Below are positions 7,685 to 16,656 of a stretch of DNA of 64,000 nucleotides, one piece after another. The translations under genes and the position numbers were made by a program. The stretch comes from Ornithinimicrobium pratense. GTDB lineage: Bacteria; Actinomycetota; Actinomycetes; Actinomycetales; Dermatophilaceae. How positions within the stretch are numbered: position 1 is the first letter of the stretch; every line of letters starts with the position of its first letter. The DNA is taken from positions 3,475,412 to 3,539,411 of the forward strand of contig NZ_CP044427.1 of assembly GCF_008843165.1 (NCBI RefSeq). Direction: 5' to 3'. The notes under the pieces were generated by a model. That model worked only from the letters and a program-made list of their open reading frames with translations, made no database searches and was not told the DNA's origin.

Positions 7685-10600
7685 CGGGACGCCACCCCCT
7701 CGGCCTGCTCCTGCTCGCTCTCCACGCGGATCTGGTTGTCGATCCCCGACCCCAGGCTGCGCAGGATGTCGAGCATCAGGCCCAGGACGACCAGGTAGAC
7801 GCCGACGTCGAAGAACAGCGCGGTCACCAGGTGCACCTCACCCAGCAGGGGGATCTGCAGGTAGGTGTCCCAGGTGCGCAGGGCCGGGCTGCCGAAGGCC
7901 ATCGGGACCAGGGCCGACCCGGCCGCGATGAACAGGCCGGTGCCGAGCAGGGCCGCAGGCATGACCGGCAGCGCGGCGCGCAGCTCGTAGCCGCGCCCGG
8001 CCAGGTAGCGCAGGCACAGCGCCAGGCCGCCCACCAGCCCCGCCGCGAAGCCGCCGCCGGGCTGGTTGTGGCCCGAGAGCAGCAGGTAGACCGACCACAG
8101 CAGCACAGTGTGGAAGACCAGGCGGGTGACAACCTCAAAGATCGTCGAGCGGCGCTGCGGGTCCAGCTGGTCGCCCGCCGTCAGCCACCGGCTGGGGCCG
8201 CTGACCCGAGAAGTGACCCCGCGGGGGGTGCGCAACCGGGCGCGGCTGCCCCGCGCGGTGCGCAGACCAGCCCGCACCCGGTCCATGATGTCCTCGCGCA
8301 GGAAGACCAGGCTGGCCACACCGGTCGCGCAGGCCAGCACGACCGACAGCTCGCCCATGGTGTCCCAGGCGCGCACGTCCACCAGGATGACGTTGACGAT
8401 GTTGTAACCGGCGCCGTAGTCGACCGCGCGCTCGGGCAGGCCCATGCCGGCGGGCTCGTGGATGCGCGAGGAGGTGGCGATCAAGGCACTGAGGCCGATC
8501 ACCACACCGGCGGCGGTCCCGAGCAGGGCGCGCACCCGCCTGGTCATCCGGCTCGGGTCGTCGGGGAAGCGCCCGGACAGGCGGCGCAGGACCAGGACGA
8601 GGACAACCAGCGAGACCGTCTCGACCAGGATCTGGGTCAGCGCGATGTCGGGGGCGCCGTGCAGCAGGTAGAGCATCGCTGTGCCGTAGCCGGTGACACC
8701 GACCAGGAAGACCGCCCGCAGGCGCCGCCGGGCGCGGGTGGCTAGGACCGCGGCCAGGATGATCAGCACGATCACGGCGACCTGTGCGGCACTGTCGGCG
8801 ATCCGGACCCGCTCGGGCCAGGCGATGTCCCCGGTCACCATCTGGTAGGCCGGCAGCGCGATGAGGACGCTGATGATGATGCCGAGCAGCGCGGGCAGCG
8901 AGCCCCGCTGGAAGAAGCCGGTGATCTCCAGAGCGGTCCGGTCCAGACCGCGCATCAGGTGGTGATAGGTCCGGCCCGCGTCGAAGGGCCACAGCGGCAC
9001 CGGCACCTCCACGGGCCGGCGGGCCTGCGCGCCCCACCACAGCGTGCCCAGCACCCACACCAGGATCGAGGCGTAGAGCGGCAGGCCGAGACCGTGCCAC
9101 AGGCCCAGGTGCACCGCATAGCCATCGGCGACGGCGGTCACCGAGGAGGTATGCGGTGCCAGCGCCGCTTCCAGGGCGGTCGAGGTGACCCCCAGCACGA
9201 CGCTGGCCAGGGCCAGCAGGAGCGGGACCCCGATCAGGATCGCGGTGGGCGGGTGCCAGCTGGTCTCCGCGTCCGCGGCGGTCGGGCCGGCCGGGGCAGC
9301 GAGGGTGGCGCCTGCGTCGCTGCCCTGGCCCGTCCGGCTCTCCCCCGCCCGGGGCTGCTCGACGCGCGGCAGCTGCGGCGGCCGAGAGGCGTCGGTGAAG
9401 GCGCCCCAGACGAAGCGGGCGGAGTAGGCCATGGTCAGCACCGATCCGAGCACGACGGAGACCGCGGCGAAGCCCTGCAGCGACCACCAGCCGTCCACCG
9501 GGTAGAGCACGGCCGTGAGCGCGGCCTCCTTGCCGACGAAGCCGAGCAGCACCGGGATGCCGGCCATCGACATGGCGCCCAGGGTGCCGGCGACCGCCAG
9601 CAGCGGGGCGCGGCGGCGCACCCCCGTGAGGCGGCGGATGTCGCGGGTGCCGGCGGCGTGGTCGATCGCGCCGGTGGTGAGGAAGAGCGCGGCCTTGAAC
9701 AGCGCGTGGGCGACCAGCATGGTCAGCCCGGCCAGGGTGGCTCCCTCGCTGCCGTAGCCGACGAGCAGGAGCAGGAAGCCCAGCTGACTGACCGTCCCGT
9801 AGGCCAGGAGCAGCTTCAGGTCGGTCTGCCGGGTCGCGCGGAAGCCACCCAGGAGCATGGTGAATCCACCCAGGACCAGCACCACGACCTGCCAGGTGAG
9901 CAGGTCGGCATACCCCGGCGCGAACCGGGCGACCAGGTAGACACCGGCCTTGACCATCGCGGCGGCGTGCAGGTAGGCGCTGACCGGTGTCGGGGCGGCC
10001 ATCGCGCCGGGCAGCCAGAAGTGGAAGGGAAACAGGGCGGACTTGGTGATCGCGCCGACCAGCAGCAGGGCGATCCCCCAGGCCACGGTCGTCCCGGTGT
10101 GAGGCTCGGCCACCAGCTCGCTGATCCGGTAGGTGCCGGCGCCCTCGCCGAGCATGACGATCCCGATCAGCATCGCCAGCCCGCCGAAGGTGGTGACGAT
10201 GAGCGCCTGCTTGGCGGCCCGGGTGCTGGCCGCGCTGGTGGTCAGATAGCCGACCAGCAGGTAGGACAGGACGGTGGTGATCTCCCAGAAGATGTAGAGC
10301 ACCAGCAGGTCATCGGTGGTGACCAGGCCGAGCATCGCCCCCGCGAAGGCGACCAGAGCCCCGGCCAGCAGCCCCAGGTTGCCGTCGTCGTCGTCGAAGT
10401 AGTGGGCGCAGTAGACCAGGATGAGCGCGCCGATTGCGGACACGATCAGGGTCATCACCCAGGCGAGGGTGTCCATCCGGAAGGCCAGGTCCATCCCGAG
10501 GGCGGCGACCCAGTCGAGGTGCTCGACGTGGGCGTCCCCCGCCCCTGCGGGCAGCTGGCCGGCAGCCCAGACCGCTGTGGCGGCGGGAGCCAGGGCCAGC

Positions 10601-10689
10601 ACGTGGAAGGCCTTGGCCCCGAGGCGTCGCACCAGCGAGGGCGCGAGGCAGGCGGCCAGGAGGTGGATGAGGAGGAAGGTGATGAGCAC
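7681..10689 (-). CDS. mrpA: Na+/H+ antiporter subunit MrpA with fused MrpB domain
   Basis: Large subunit of 1002 residues and first gene of the Mrp operon. The NuoL-like part (about 1-600) has the lysine/histidine helices (ITKSALFPFHFWLPGAMAAP, LHAAAMVKAGVYLVARF). Next come the DUF4040-type segment (about 660-760, YLLHGAPDIALTQILVETVS) and a C-terminal MnhB domain (about 840-985, GHNQPGGGFAAGLVGG). The A-B fusion is common in the group-1 Mrp architecture. The complex exchanges cytoplasmic Na+ for H+ and serves alkaline and salt tolerance. The GTG at 10689 follows GAGGAGG eight bases upstream. All six mrp genes overlap by 1-4 bases, arguing for one polycistronic, translationally coupled unit. 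Confidence 0.95.
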   Translation of the reverse strand: MLITFLLIHLLAACLAPSLVRRLGAKAFHVLALAPAATAVWAAGQLPAGAGDAHVEHLDWVAALGMDLAFRMDTLAWVMTLIVSAIGALILVYCAHYFDDDDGNLGLLAGALVAFAGAMLGLVTTDDLLVLYIFWEITTVLSYLLVGYLTTSAASTRAAKQALIVTTFGGLAMLIGIVMLGEGAGTYRISELVAEPHTGTTVAWGIALLLVGAITKSALFPFHFWLPGAMAAPTPVSAYLHAAAMVKAGVYLVARFAPGYADLLTWQVVVLVLGGFTMLLGGFRATRQTDLKLLLAYGTVSQLGFLLLLVGYGSEGATLAGLTMLVAHALFKAALFLTTGAIDHAAGTRDIRRLTGVRRRAPLLAVAGTLGAMSMAGIPVLLGFVGKEAALTAVLYPVDGWWSLQGFAAVSVVLGSVLTMAYSARFVWGAFTDASRPPQLPRVEQPRAGESRTGQGSDAGATLAAPAGPTAADAETSWHPPTAILIGVPLLLALASVVLGVTSTALEAALAPHTSSVTAVADGYAVHLGLWHGLGLPLYASILVWVLGTLWWGAQARRPVEVPVPLWPFDAGRTYHHLMRGLDRTALEITGFFQRGSLPALLGIIISVLIALPAYQMVTGDIAWPERVRIADSAAQVAVIVLIILAAVLATRARRRLRAVFLVGVTGYGTAMLYLLHGAPDIALTQILVETVSLVVLVLVLRRLSGRFPDDPSRMTRRVRALLGTAAGVVIGLSALIATSSRIHEPAGMGLPERAVDYGAGYNIVNVILVDVRAWDTMGELSVVLACATGVASLVFLREDIMDRVRAGLRTARGSRARLRTPRGVTSRVSGPSRWLTAGDQLDPQRRSTIFEVVTRLVFHTVLLWSVYLLLSGHNQPGGGFAAGLVGGLALCLRYLAGRGYELRAALPVMPAALLGTGLFIAAGSALVPMAFGSPALRTWDTYLQIPLLGEVHLVTALFFDVGVYLVVLGLMLDILRSLGSGIDNQIRVESEQEQAEGVASR

Positions 10690-10828
10690 AGATCCTCCTC
10701 AGTAGTTGACGCGTCCCGGACCAGGGTACGCGTGGTTTGTCGGTGGCGCGACAGGCGGACCTGCCGGGCGGGAGGGGACGAGAAGGCCGCGACAGCGGGA
10801 CGACCGGCATACCCGCGCCCATGATGCC

Positions 10829-10864
10829 AAAAGCCCCGGTCCCAAGAGAAACGGAACCGGGGCC
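10829..10864 (-). terminator. Intrinsic terminator after rplI
   Basis: On the minus strand GCCCCGGTTCC pairs with GGGACCGGGGC across a short T/C-rich loop and is followed by TTTT. It lies 18 bases after the rplI stop and closes the rpsF-ssb-rpsR-rplI operon. Confidence 0.9.
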
Positions 10865-10881
10865 TGAGGGTCAGAGCGTGG

Positions 10882-11328
10882 TCAGGAGGCGACCACGTTG
10901 ATGGTCACGTCGACCGCGACCTCGTCGTGCAGACGCACGTGCACCGGGTGCTCACCCACGGCGCGGATGGGGCTGCGGACCTCGATGCGGCGCTTGTCCA
11001 CCTGCGGGCCGCCGGAGGCCGCGATGGCCTCGGCGATCTCGCTGGGGGTGACGGCGCCGAACAGGCGGCCGCCCTGGCCGGCACGGGCGGTCACGGTGAC
11101 CGTCGTGCTCTCGAGCGTGGCCTTGGCGGTTGCGGCCTCCTCGGCAGTGCGCAGCGCGCGCTTCTCGCGGCCGGCCTTGATCGAGTCGACCTGCTTCTGG
11201 CCGCCCTTGGTCCACGGCGTGGCGACCTGGCGGGGCAGCAGGAAGTTGCGGGCATAGCCGTCCTTGACATCGACGACGTCACCGGCCTCGCCGAGGCCGG
11301 TCACCGGCTGGGTCAGGATGATCTTCAT
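10882..11328 (-). CDS. rplI: 50S ribosomal protein L9
   Basis: Large-subunit protein of 148 residues, the usual length. The N-terminal rRNA-binding domain reads MKIILTQPVTGLGEAGDVVD and VKDGYARNFLLPRQVA, the L9 signature; the C-terminal domain follows a long charged helix. Last gene of the rpsF operon, 28 bases after rpsR, followed by an intrinsic terminator. The reading matches the family throughout. Confidence 0.98.
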   Translation of the reverse strand: MKIILTQPVTGLGEAGDVVDVKDGYARNFLLPRQVATPWTKGGQKQVDSIKAGREKRALRTAEEAATAKATLESTTVTVTARAGQGGRLFGAVTPSEIAEAIAASGGPQVDKRRIEVRSPIRAVGEHPVHVRLHDEVAVDVTINVVAS

Positions 11329-11356
11329 TGTGCTTCTCCGATCGTGTCTGCGCGGC

Positions 11357-11593
11357 TCAGCGGGCGGAGCTGCTGTAGGGCAGCAACGCCATCTCGCGGG
11401 CGTTCTTCACCGCGTTGGCGATACGGCGCTGCTCCTGGACGGAGACGCCGGTGACGCGACGCGCGCGGATCTTGCCGCGGTCGGAGATGAACTTGCGCAG
11501 CAGCGCGGTGTCCTTGTAGTCGATCGCCTCGATCTTGGCGGTCTTGAGCGGGTTGGCCTTCTTCTTCGGCTTACGCATGACGGGCTTGGCCAT
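11357..11593 (-). CDS. rpsR: 30S ribosomal protein S18
   Basis: Small-subunit protein of 78 residues. The conserved core [19 protein letters not shown] and [19 protein letters not shown] identifies S18, which pairs with S6 on 16S rRNA. The ATG at 11593 is preceded by GGGAGAG. It has a Lys-rich N terminus but no visible zinc-binding CxxC, so it appears to be the zinc-independent (C-) form. Confidence 0.97.
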   Translation of the reverse strand: MAKPVMRKPKKKANPLKTAKIEAIDYKDTALLRKFISDRGKIRARRVTGVSVQEQRRIANAVKNAREMALLPYSSSAR

Positions 11594-11710
11594 CGTGGTG
11601 CTCTCCCTTTCTACGAAGAGCCCGAGCCGTGCTCGGGATGGTGTGTCTTGAATGGGTATGCGGTGCCGTGCCCTCGTCGGGCCGGTCACCGCTGTTGTGT
11701 CGTGGGCGGG

Positions 11711-12364
11711 CTAGAAAGGCGGCTCGTCGTAGGACGGCGCGCCGCCCCAGCCGCCGGACTGGCCACCGCCACTGGTGTTGCTGGCGCCACCGGTGGCCCA
11801 CGGGTCGCTGTCCGGGGCCGAGGTGCCAGCGGCCTGCTGGCCACCCTGTGCCGGCTGACCAGACTGACCGGCCTGACCCTGACCCTGGTTCCAACCGCCC
11901 TGGCCGGACTGGCCCTGGCCCTGGCCCGGGTTCCAACCACCCTGGCCGCCCTGGCCGGACTGACCGCCCTGCCAGCCGCCACCGCCGCCACCCTGGCCGC
12001 GCTGGGCCTTGGTGACCTGCGCGGTGGCGTAGCGCAGAGACGGGCCGACCTCGTCGACCTGCATCTCCATCACGGTCCGGTTCTCACCCTCCGGCGTCTG
12101 CCAGGAGCGGGAAACCAGCCGACCGTTGGCGATCACGCGGTCACCGCGGTGCAGCGACTCGGCGGCGTGCTCGGCCGCCTCCCGCCACACCGAGCAGCGC
12201 ATGAACAGCGTCTCGCCGTCCTTCCACTCGTTGGCCTGCTTGTCGAAGGTGCGGGGGGTCGAGGCCACGGTGAAGTTGGCCACCGCCGCACCGCTGGGGG
12301 TGAAGCGCAGCTCGGGGTCGGCGGTCAGGTTGCCGATGACGGTGATGGGGGTCTCTCCGGCCAT
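11711..12364 (-). CDS. ssb: Single-stranded DNA-binding protein
   Basis: Essential SSB of 217 residues. The OB fold (about 1-115) starts [20 protein letters not shown] and contains the [18 protein letters not shown] and [16 protein letters not shown] elements. A Gly/Gln/Trp-rich intrinsically disordered linker (about 120-205, [11 protein letters not shown] type repeats) leads to the acidic partner-binding tip SYDEPPF. Placed between rpsF and rpsR as in most actinobacteria. Confidence 0.97.
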   Translation of the reverse strand: MAGETPITVIGNLTADPELRFTPSGAAVANFTVASTPRTFDKQANEWKDGETLFMRCSVWREAAEHAAESLHRGDRVIANGRLVSRSWQTPEGENRTVMEMQVDEVGPSLRYATAQVTKAQRGQGGGGGGWQGGQSGQGGQGGWNPGQGQGQSGQGGWNQGQGQAGQSGQPAQGGQQAAGTSAPDSDPWATGGASNTSGGGQSGGWGGAPSYDEPPF

Positions 12365-12422
12365 GTCAGGTCATCCTCGATCGTCGTCGTGGGCGGGGTT
12401 GGTCAGATGGGGAGCGAGCAGA

Positions 12423-12710
12423 TCAGACGTCGCGACGCAGCACCTTGGTCCGCATGACGGACTCGTTGAGGCCCAGCTGACGGTCCAGCTCCTGGGCGGT
12501 CGCGGGGTCGGCGGTCATCTGGATGACGGCATAGATCCCCTCGGCCTGCTTCCTGATCTCATAGGCCAGGCGACGGCGGCCCAGGATGTCGATCTCGTCG
12601 ACGGAGCCACCTTCCTTCCCCACGACGGCGAGCATCTTCTCCAGCGTGGGCTGAAGGGTGCGCTCCTCGGTCTCGGGGTCGAGGATGATCATCAGTTCGT
12701 ACTGACGCAT
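12423..12710 (-). CDS. rpsF: 30S ribosomal protein S6
   Basis: Small-subunit protein of 95 residues, first gene of the operon. [19 protein letters not shown] and [19 protein letters not shown] are the S6 signatures. The ATG at 12710 follows a GGAGGTGGG stretch. A perfect DnaA box lies in the leader region about 117 bases upstream. The longer in-frame opening towards 12872 has no family similarity and is not coding. Confidence 0.97.
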   Translation of the reverse strand: MRQYELMIILDPETEERTLQPTLEKMLAVVGKEGGSVDEIDILGRRRLAYEIRKQAEGIYAVIQMTADPATAQELDRQLGLNESVMRTKVLRRDV

Positions 12711-12826
12711 GCGTGAACCCACCTCCTTCGGTCTGTAGCGGTCACGGTCTCTCCGTGACAGGAGGGCTTCATACGTTTCGTCACCGCTACCCCCAGCCTG
12801 CCACCGACCGGGAGGTCGGGGCGGGG

Positions 12827-12835
12827 TTATCCACA
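12827..12835 (+). promoter_or_regulatory. Perfect DnaA box in the rpsF/ugd intergenic region
   Basis: TTATCCACA, the strict DnaA box, in the 343-base gap 12711-13053 between the divergent rpsF and ugd genes. On the minus strand TATCGT and TATGCT near 12869-12880 are candidate -10 boxes for rpsF without a clear -35 partner. Nothing else in the gap is recognisable. Confidence 0.6.
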
Positions 12836-13053
12836 ACGGAGCAACCTGCAGGGAGGAGCGGTCAACGAGCATACGATACCGACCACGCCGGGCAGCGGCC
12901 TAATCCCCTGCCCTCGACACGGGTAATGTCACCCCTCGCGAGCGCCTCCGCGGGCACTGCGCCGGCGGTCCGCCGGGCCGGCGGCCCGGCTGCTCTCACC
13001 GGGATCTCACCGGAGCCCCGCCATACTGGTCCGGTCCAACCCGAAGGAGTCCT

Positions 13054-14223
13054 ATGAAGATCGCGATTGCCGGCACCGGTTATGTCGGTCTGTCCAATGC
13101 CGTGGTGCTGGCCCAGAACCACGAGGTCGTAGCCCTGGATATCAACCCGGCCAAGGTCGAGCTGATCAACCAGCGCCAGTCCCCCATCGTGGACACCGAG
13201 CTCACGGACTACCTGGCGACCAACAACCTTGACCTGCGCGCGACCACCGACCCGGCCCAGGCCTACACCGGCGCCGACTGGGTCGTGATCGCCACCCCGA
13301 CCGACTACGACACCGAGACCAACTTCTTCGACACCTCCAGCGTGGAAGCGGTGCTCGCCGACGTCCTGGACATCAACCCCCGGGCCGCAGTCGTGATCAA
13401 GTCCACCATCCCCGTGGGCTACACGGAACGGTTGCGCGAGCAACACCCGGGGGCCACGGTCATCTTCTCCCCAGAGTTCCTCCGGGAGGGTCGGGCTCTG
13501 CACGACAACCTGCACCCCTCGCGGATCATCGTCGGTGACACCGGTGAGCGCGGGAGGCAGTTCGCCGACCTGCTCCTGGAAGGCGCGCTGGACAAAGACG
13601 TCCCGGTGCTGCTCACCGGGTCCACCGAGGCCGAGGCGATCAAGCTGTTCGCCAACACCTACCTGGCCATGCGGGTGGCCTACTTCAACGAGCTGGACAC
13701 CTACGCCGTCACCCGAGGCCTCGACACCCGCCAGATCATCGAGGGCGTCGGCCTGGACCCCCGCATCGGCTCGCACTACAACAACCCCTCCTTCGGCTAC
13801 GGCGGCTACTGCCTGCCCAAGGACACCCGCCAGTTGCTGGCCAACTACGGCGACGTCCCCCAGACGCTCATCACCGCGATCGTGGACGCCAACACCACCC
13901 GTATGGACTTCATCACTACCGACATCGTCTCCCGACACCCCCGCCAGGTTGGTATCTACCGCCTCATCATGAAGGCCGGCTCCGACAACTTCCGCGCCTC
14001 CTCCATCCAGGGCGTGATGTCCCGCCTGCAGGCCCAGGGCATTGAGGTCGCCGTCTATGAGCCCGCCCTGGACGAGGACTCCTTCCAGGGTTGCCGCGTC
14101 TACCAGGACCTTCAGGAGTTCGTCACCGCCAGCGACATCATCATCGCCAACCGCCGCGACGACCACCTCCAGGAGCTGGCGGGCGACAAGGTCTACAGTC
14201 GAGACATCTACCAGCGAGACTGA
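13054..14223 (+). CDS. ugd: UDP-glucose 6-dehydrogenase
   Basis: NAD-dependent four-electron oxidation of UDP-glucose to UDP-glucuronate, 389 residues, the short HasB/TuaD-like form. The N-terminal Rossmann domain starts [20 protein letters not shown]. The linker carries IVGDTGERG and the central [15 protein letters not shown] helix. The catalytic cysteine sits in [15 protein letters not shown] at about residue 256. The ATG is preceded by AAGGAG at ideal distance. First gene of the glycan locus, followed 62 bases later by a large glycosyltransferase. It would feed uronic acid into the polymer. It could act on a related UDP-hexose, but the sequence favours UDP-glucose. Confidence 0.92.
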   Translation: MKIAIAGTGYVGLSNAVVLAQNHEVVALDINPAKVELINQRQSPIVDTELTDYLATNNLDLRATTDPAQAYTGADWVVIATPTDYDTETNFFDTSSVEAVLADVLDINPRAAVVIKSTIPVGYTERLREQHPGATVIFSPEFLREGRALHDNLHPSRIIVGDTGERGRQFADLLLEGALDKDVPVLLTGSTEAEAIKLFANTYLAMRVAYFNELDTYAVTRGLDTRQIIEGVGLDPRIGSHYNNPSFGYGGYCLPKDTRQLLANYGDVPQTLITAIVDANTTRMDFITTDIVSRHPRQVGIYRLIMKAGSDNFRASSIQGVMSRLQAQGIEVAVYEPALDEDSFQGCRVYQDLQEFVTASDIIIANRRDDHLQELAGDKVYSRDIYQRD

Positions 14224-14285
14224 CCCGGATCCTGACCCGCGAGACCGGCACCGGCCCGGTCCGGTCACCGACGACAAAGGACAGC

Positions 14286-16637
14286 GTGAAGATCACCCGC
14301 CGTCGCACGAAAAAGAAGTCACCCCGCCGCATCCGCACCGACGCTCCGCGAACCTGGCTGCTGCTGGCCTCCAGCGCCCAGACCGTCACAGCCCACGCGG
14401 AGGAGATCCGGGGGCTGGCCTCGGCGGGGCACGTGGTGCGGTTGGGCTACCGGGGGGGACGCTTGCCGGTCGGCCTTCCGCGCGGCCGACACCGGCTAGG
14501 CACCTACCGGACCGGCCCCATCCGACCTCTCACCGCGGCCCTCACTGCGGCCCTCACCGCCCCCCTGCCGTTGGCCCGCAAACTGTCGCTCGCCGCCGAG
14601 CGCGACCGCTGGCTCGCCGAGATCGCCCCCGTCGCCGACGACATCGTCTTCCTCGACCAGCCCGCAGCCCAGCACCTGCTGGAACGGGTCACCGCCCTGG
14701 CCCCCGCTGCGCAGGTCTGGCTGCCCGCCCAGGCGGCCCGGGTGCTGGCCGAGGAGGCGGCCTGGCGCGAGCTCTCGGTCGGGGCCGTCGAGCTGGACGG
14801 CCGGCTCCCGGCACAGCGGATCACCCTCAGCCGGGTGCTCGCGCCCGCGGAGAAACTCACCGAGCTGGCCGAGGCCGCGCCGCTGCGTCGGGACCTCGCC
14901 CGCGACGTGCGCCCCGAGCTACGCCGGCTCAGCCGGTGGGCCCTGCGCCGCGGCCGTTTCGACCGGGTCGACTCCTTGCTCGCGATCACCGACCTGCTCC
15001 GGGGCATGTTTGGCCCCGACGGCCGCGAGGATGCAGCGGTCGCTGCCCTGCGGGCCCACGTCGCGCTGGTGCGCGACGAGGATCCCGGAGCACCGGTCGT
15101 CGAGCTCGTCGGATCCGTGCTGGACCAGGCCGACGTTGCCCTGGGCATCGACGACGTCAAGGAGGCCTCCGAGCTGGGCGCGATCGCGCTCGGTCTGGCC
15201 TTCCACCAGCAGCTGCACACCGCCACCATGCGCACCCCGCTGGTCGAGGAGCCCGACGTGTTCCTCGCCCCCCTGCGAAAGAGCCGGATCGGCCAGCTGT
15301 TGGCCCTGGCCGACGCCCGTCCCCTCGGGCCGGAGTCGCTGTTCGACACCGAGGGTGAGGGCGAGGACGCCGCCGGCCTGACGCACGAGGACGCGGAGCT
15401 GAACACCCCCAGCCACCTGGCCGAGGCCCCCGCGGTCCGCACCGACAACGGGTCCGAGGGCCGGTTGCGCGTCTGCATGCTGCCCGGGGTCTACGCCCAC
15501 CATGCCGTCCCGCTGCTCGAGGCGCTGGACACGCACGAGGGGGTCGAGCTGACCACTGTCCGCCTCACCGGGGTGCCGTTCCGCGGCATGATGATCGACG
15601 CTCCGCTGTTGCAGTACCGGATCGAGCACGCCCTGGGCAGGGTGCCGACGGTGGGCCTGCAGGTGACCCGCGAGGAGCTCGAGGCGGTCCGCAGCGCGGA
15701 CGTCGTCGTGGCCGACTGGGCCGACAAAGGCGCGGCCTGGGCCTCGACCGTCGTGCCCGACGGTACGCGCATGGTGGTGCGGGTGCACAGCGTCGACGCC
15801 CTCTCGGCACCGGCCCAGCTGGTTGACTGGTCCCGGGTGGACGACGTCGTCTTCGTCGCCGACCATATCCGCGACCTTTTCCTCGGGGTCCTGGGTGAGC
15901 GGGTGGGCCACGTGCGCACGCACGTCGTCACCAACATCGTGCCGCCGGAGAAGTTCCCTGACCCGCTGCTGCCCGATGCCTCCCGCACCTTGGGCGTGGT
16001 GGGCTGGGGGCAGGTCGTCAAGGACCCCACGTTCGCCCTCGACGTCCTGGAGATCCTGGTCCGGGACGACAAGCGGTGGCGGCTACGGCTGATCGGCACC
16101 GACTTCGGCCAGCACCACGCGGCCGCGGCCCAAGAGTATGCGGCCACCTTCCGGAGACGGGCGCTCCAGGACAACATCGTGGACCAGATCGACTACACCG
16201 GCTTTACCAGGCAGCTGGCCGACCACCTGCGCCACGTCGGGTTCATCCTCAACACCAGTCGGCGCGAGGGCTGCCCGGTGGGCACGCTGGAGGGCACGGC
16301 GGCTGGCGCCTTCCCGGTGGTGCGCGACTGGCCTACCTTCGCCGCGCTCGATGGAGCCGGTCGGCTCTTCCCGCGCCGCTGCGTCGTGACCACGCCGCAG
16401 GAGGCGGCGCAGCTGATCCAGTCCCTGGCCGACGACGAGCAGCGTCGCCGCGCGGTGGCGGAGGTCCGCCAGGATATGGCTGAGCAGTTCTCCGACGCCG
16501 GCACCCGGGACCGGCTGCTGGAGGTCATCATCGAGCCGCAGGCGACCAACCAGCCCCAGCCGCAGGCGACCAACCACCCCCAGCCGCAGGCGACCAACCA
16601 GCCCGAGCCACAGGCCGTGGAAGAGTCAGAGCGGTAG
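14286..16637 (+). CDS. Large GT-B glycosyltransferase, paralogue A
   Basis: Protein of 783 residues. The basic N terminus (KITRRRTKKKSPRRI) leads to an uncharacterised, mostly helical region to about residue 440, containing TMRTPLVEEPDVFLAPLRKS. The C-terminal GT-B half (about 445-745) starts LRVCMLPGVYAHHAVPLLEA and holds VVRVHSVDALSAPAQLVDWS, VVGWGQVVKDPTFALDVLEI and the donor-side TSRREGCPVGTLEGTAAGA motif, all GT4-like. It ends in three copies of an eight-residue QPQATNQP repeat. GTG at 14286 is chosen for the AAAGGAC just upstream. It converges on gene B 19 bases away. A second copy of both genes lies at 34597-37914 in mirror orientation. Acceptor and sugar are unknown. Confidence 0.85.
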   Translation: MKITRRRTKKKSPRRIRTDAPRTWLLLASSAQTVTAHAEEIRGLASAGHVVRLGYRGGRLPVGLPRGRHRLGTYRTGPIRPLTAALTAALTAPLPLARKLSLAAERDRWLAEIAPVADDIVFLDQPAAQHLLERVTALAPAAQVWLPAQAARVLAEEAAWRELSVGAVELDGRLPAQRITLSRVLAPAEKLTELAEAAPLRRDLARDVRPELRRLSRWALRRGRFDRVDSLLAITDLLRGMFGPDGREDAAVAALRAHVALVRDEDPGAPVVELVGSVLDQADVALGIDDVKEASELGAIALGLAFHQQLHTATMRTPLVEEPDVFLAPLRKSRIGQLLALADARPLGPESLFDTEGEGEDAAGLTHEDAELNTPSHLAEAPAVRTDNGSEGRLRVCMLPGVYAHHAVPLLEALDTHEGVELTTVRLTGVPFRGMMIDAPLLQYRIEHALGRVPTVGLQVTREELEAVRSADVVVADWADKGAAWASTVVPDGTRMVVRVHSVDALSAPAQLVDWSRVDDVVFVADHIRDLFLGVLGERVGHVRTHVVTNIVPPEKFPDPLLPDASRTLGVVGWGQVVKDPTFALDVLEILVRDDKRWRLRLIGTDFGQHHAAAAQEYAATFRRRALQDNIVDQIDYTGFTRQLADHLRHVGFILNTSRREGCPVGTLEGTAAGAFPVVRDWPTFAALDGAGRLFPRRCVVTTPQEAAQLIQSLADDEQRRRAVAEVRQDMAEQFSDAGTRDRLLEVIIEPQATNQPQPQATNHPQPQATNQPEPQAVEESER
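16533..16604 (+). repeat. Three 24-bp tandem repeats at the end of glycosyltransferase A
   Basis: Units starting at 16533, 16557 and 16581 encode (E/Q)PQATN(Q/H)P three times, followed by a partial EPQA. The copies differ at only one or two bases, so they are recent in-frame expansions in the C-terminal tail. Confidence 0.9.
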
Positions 16638-16656
16638 GCGGCCTCCTCCGGCCACG

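Noticed and set aside
8959..10824. 621-codon frame antisense to mrpA
   Set aside because: Low-complexity Gly/Gln/His-rich reading opposite a clear MrpA domain.
12711..13053. Small gene between rpsF and ugd
   Set aside because: Open frames here have shadow-like composition and no start with a ribosome-binding site; only a DnaA box and promoter-like sequence can be supported.
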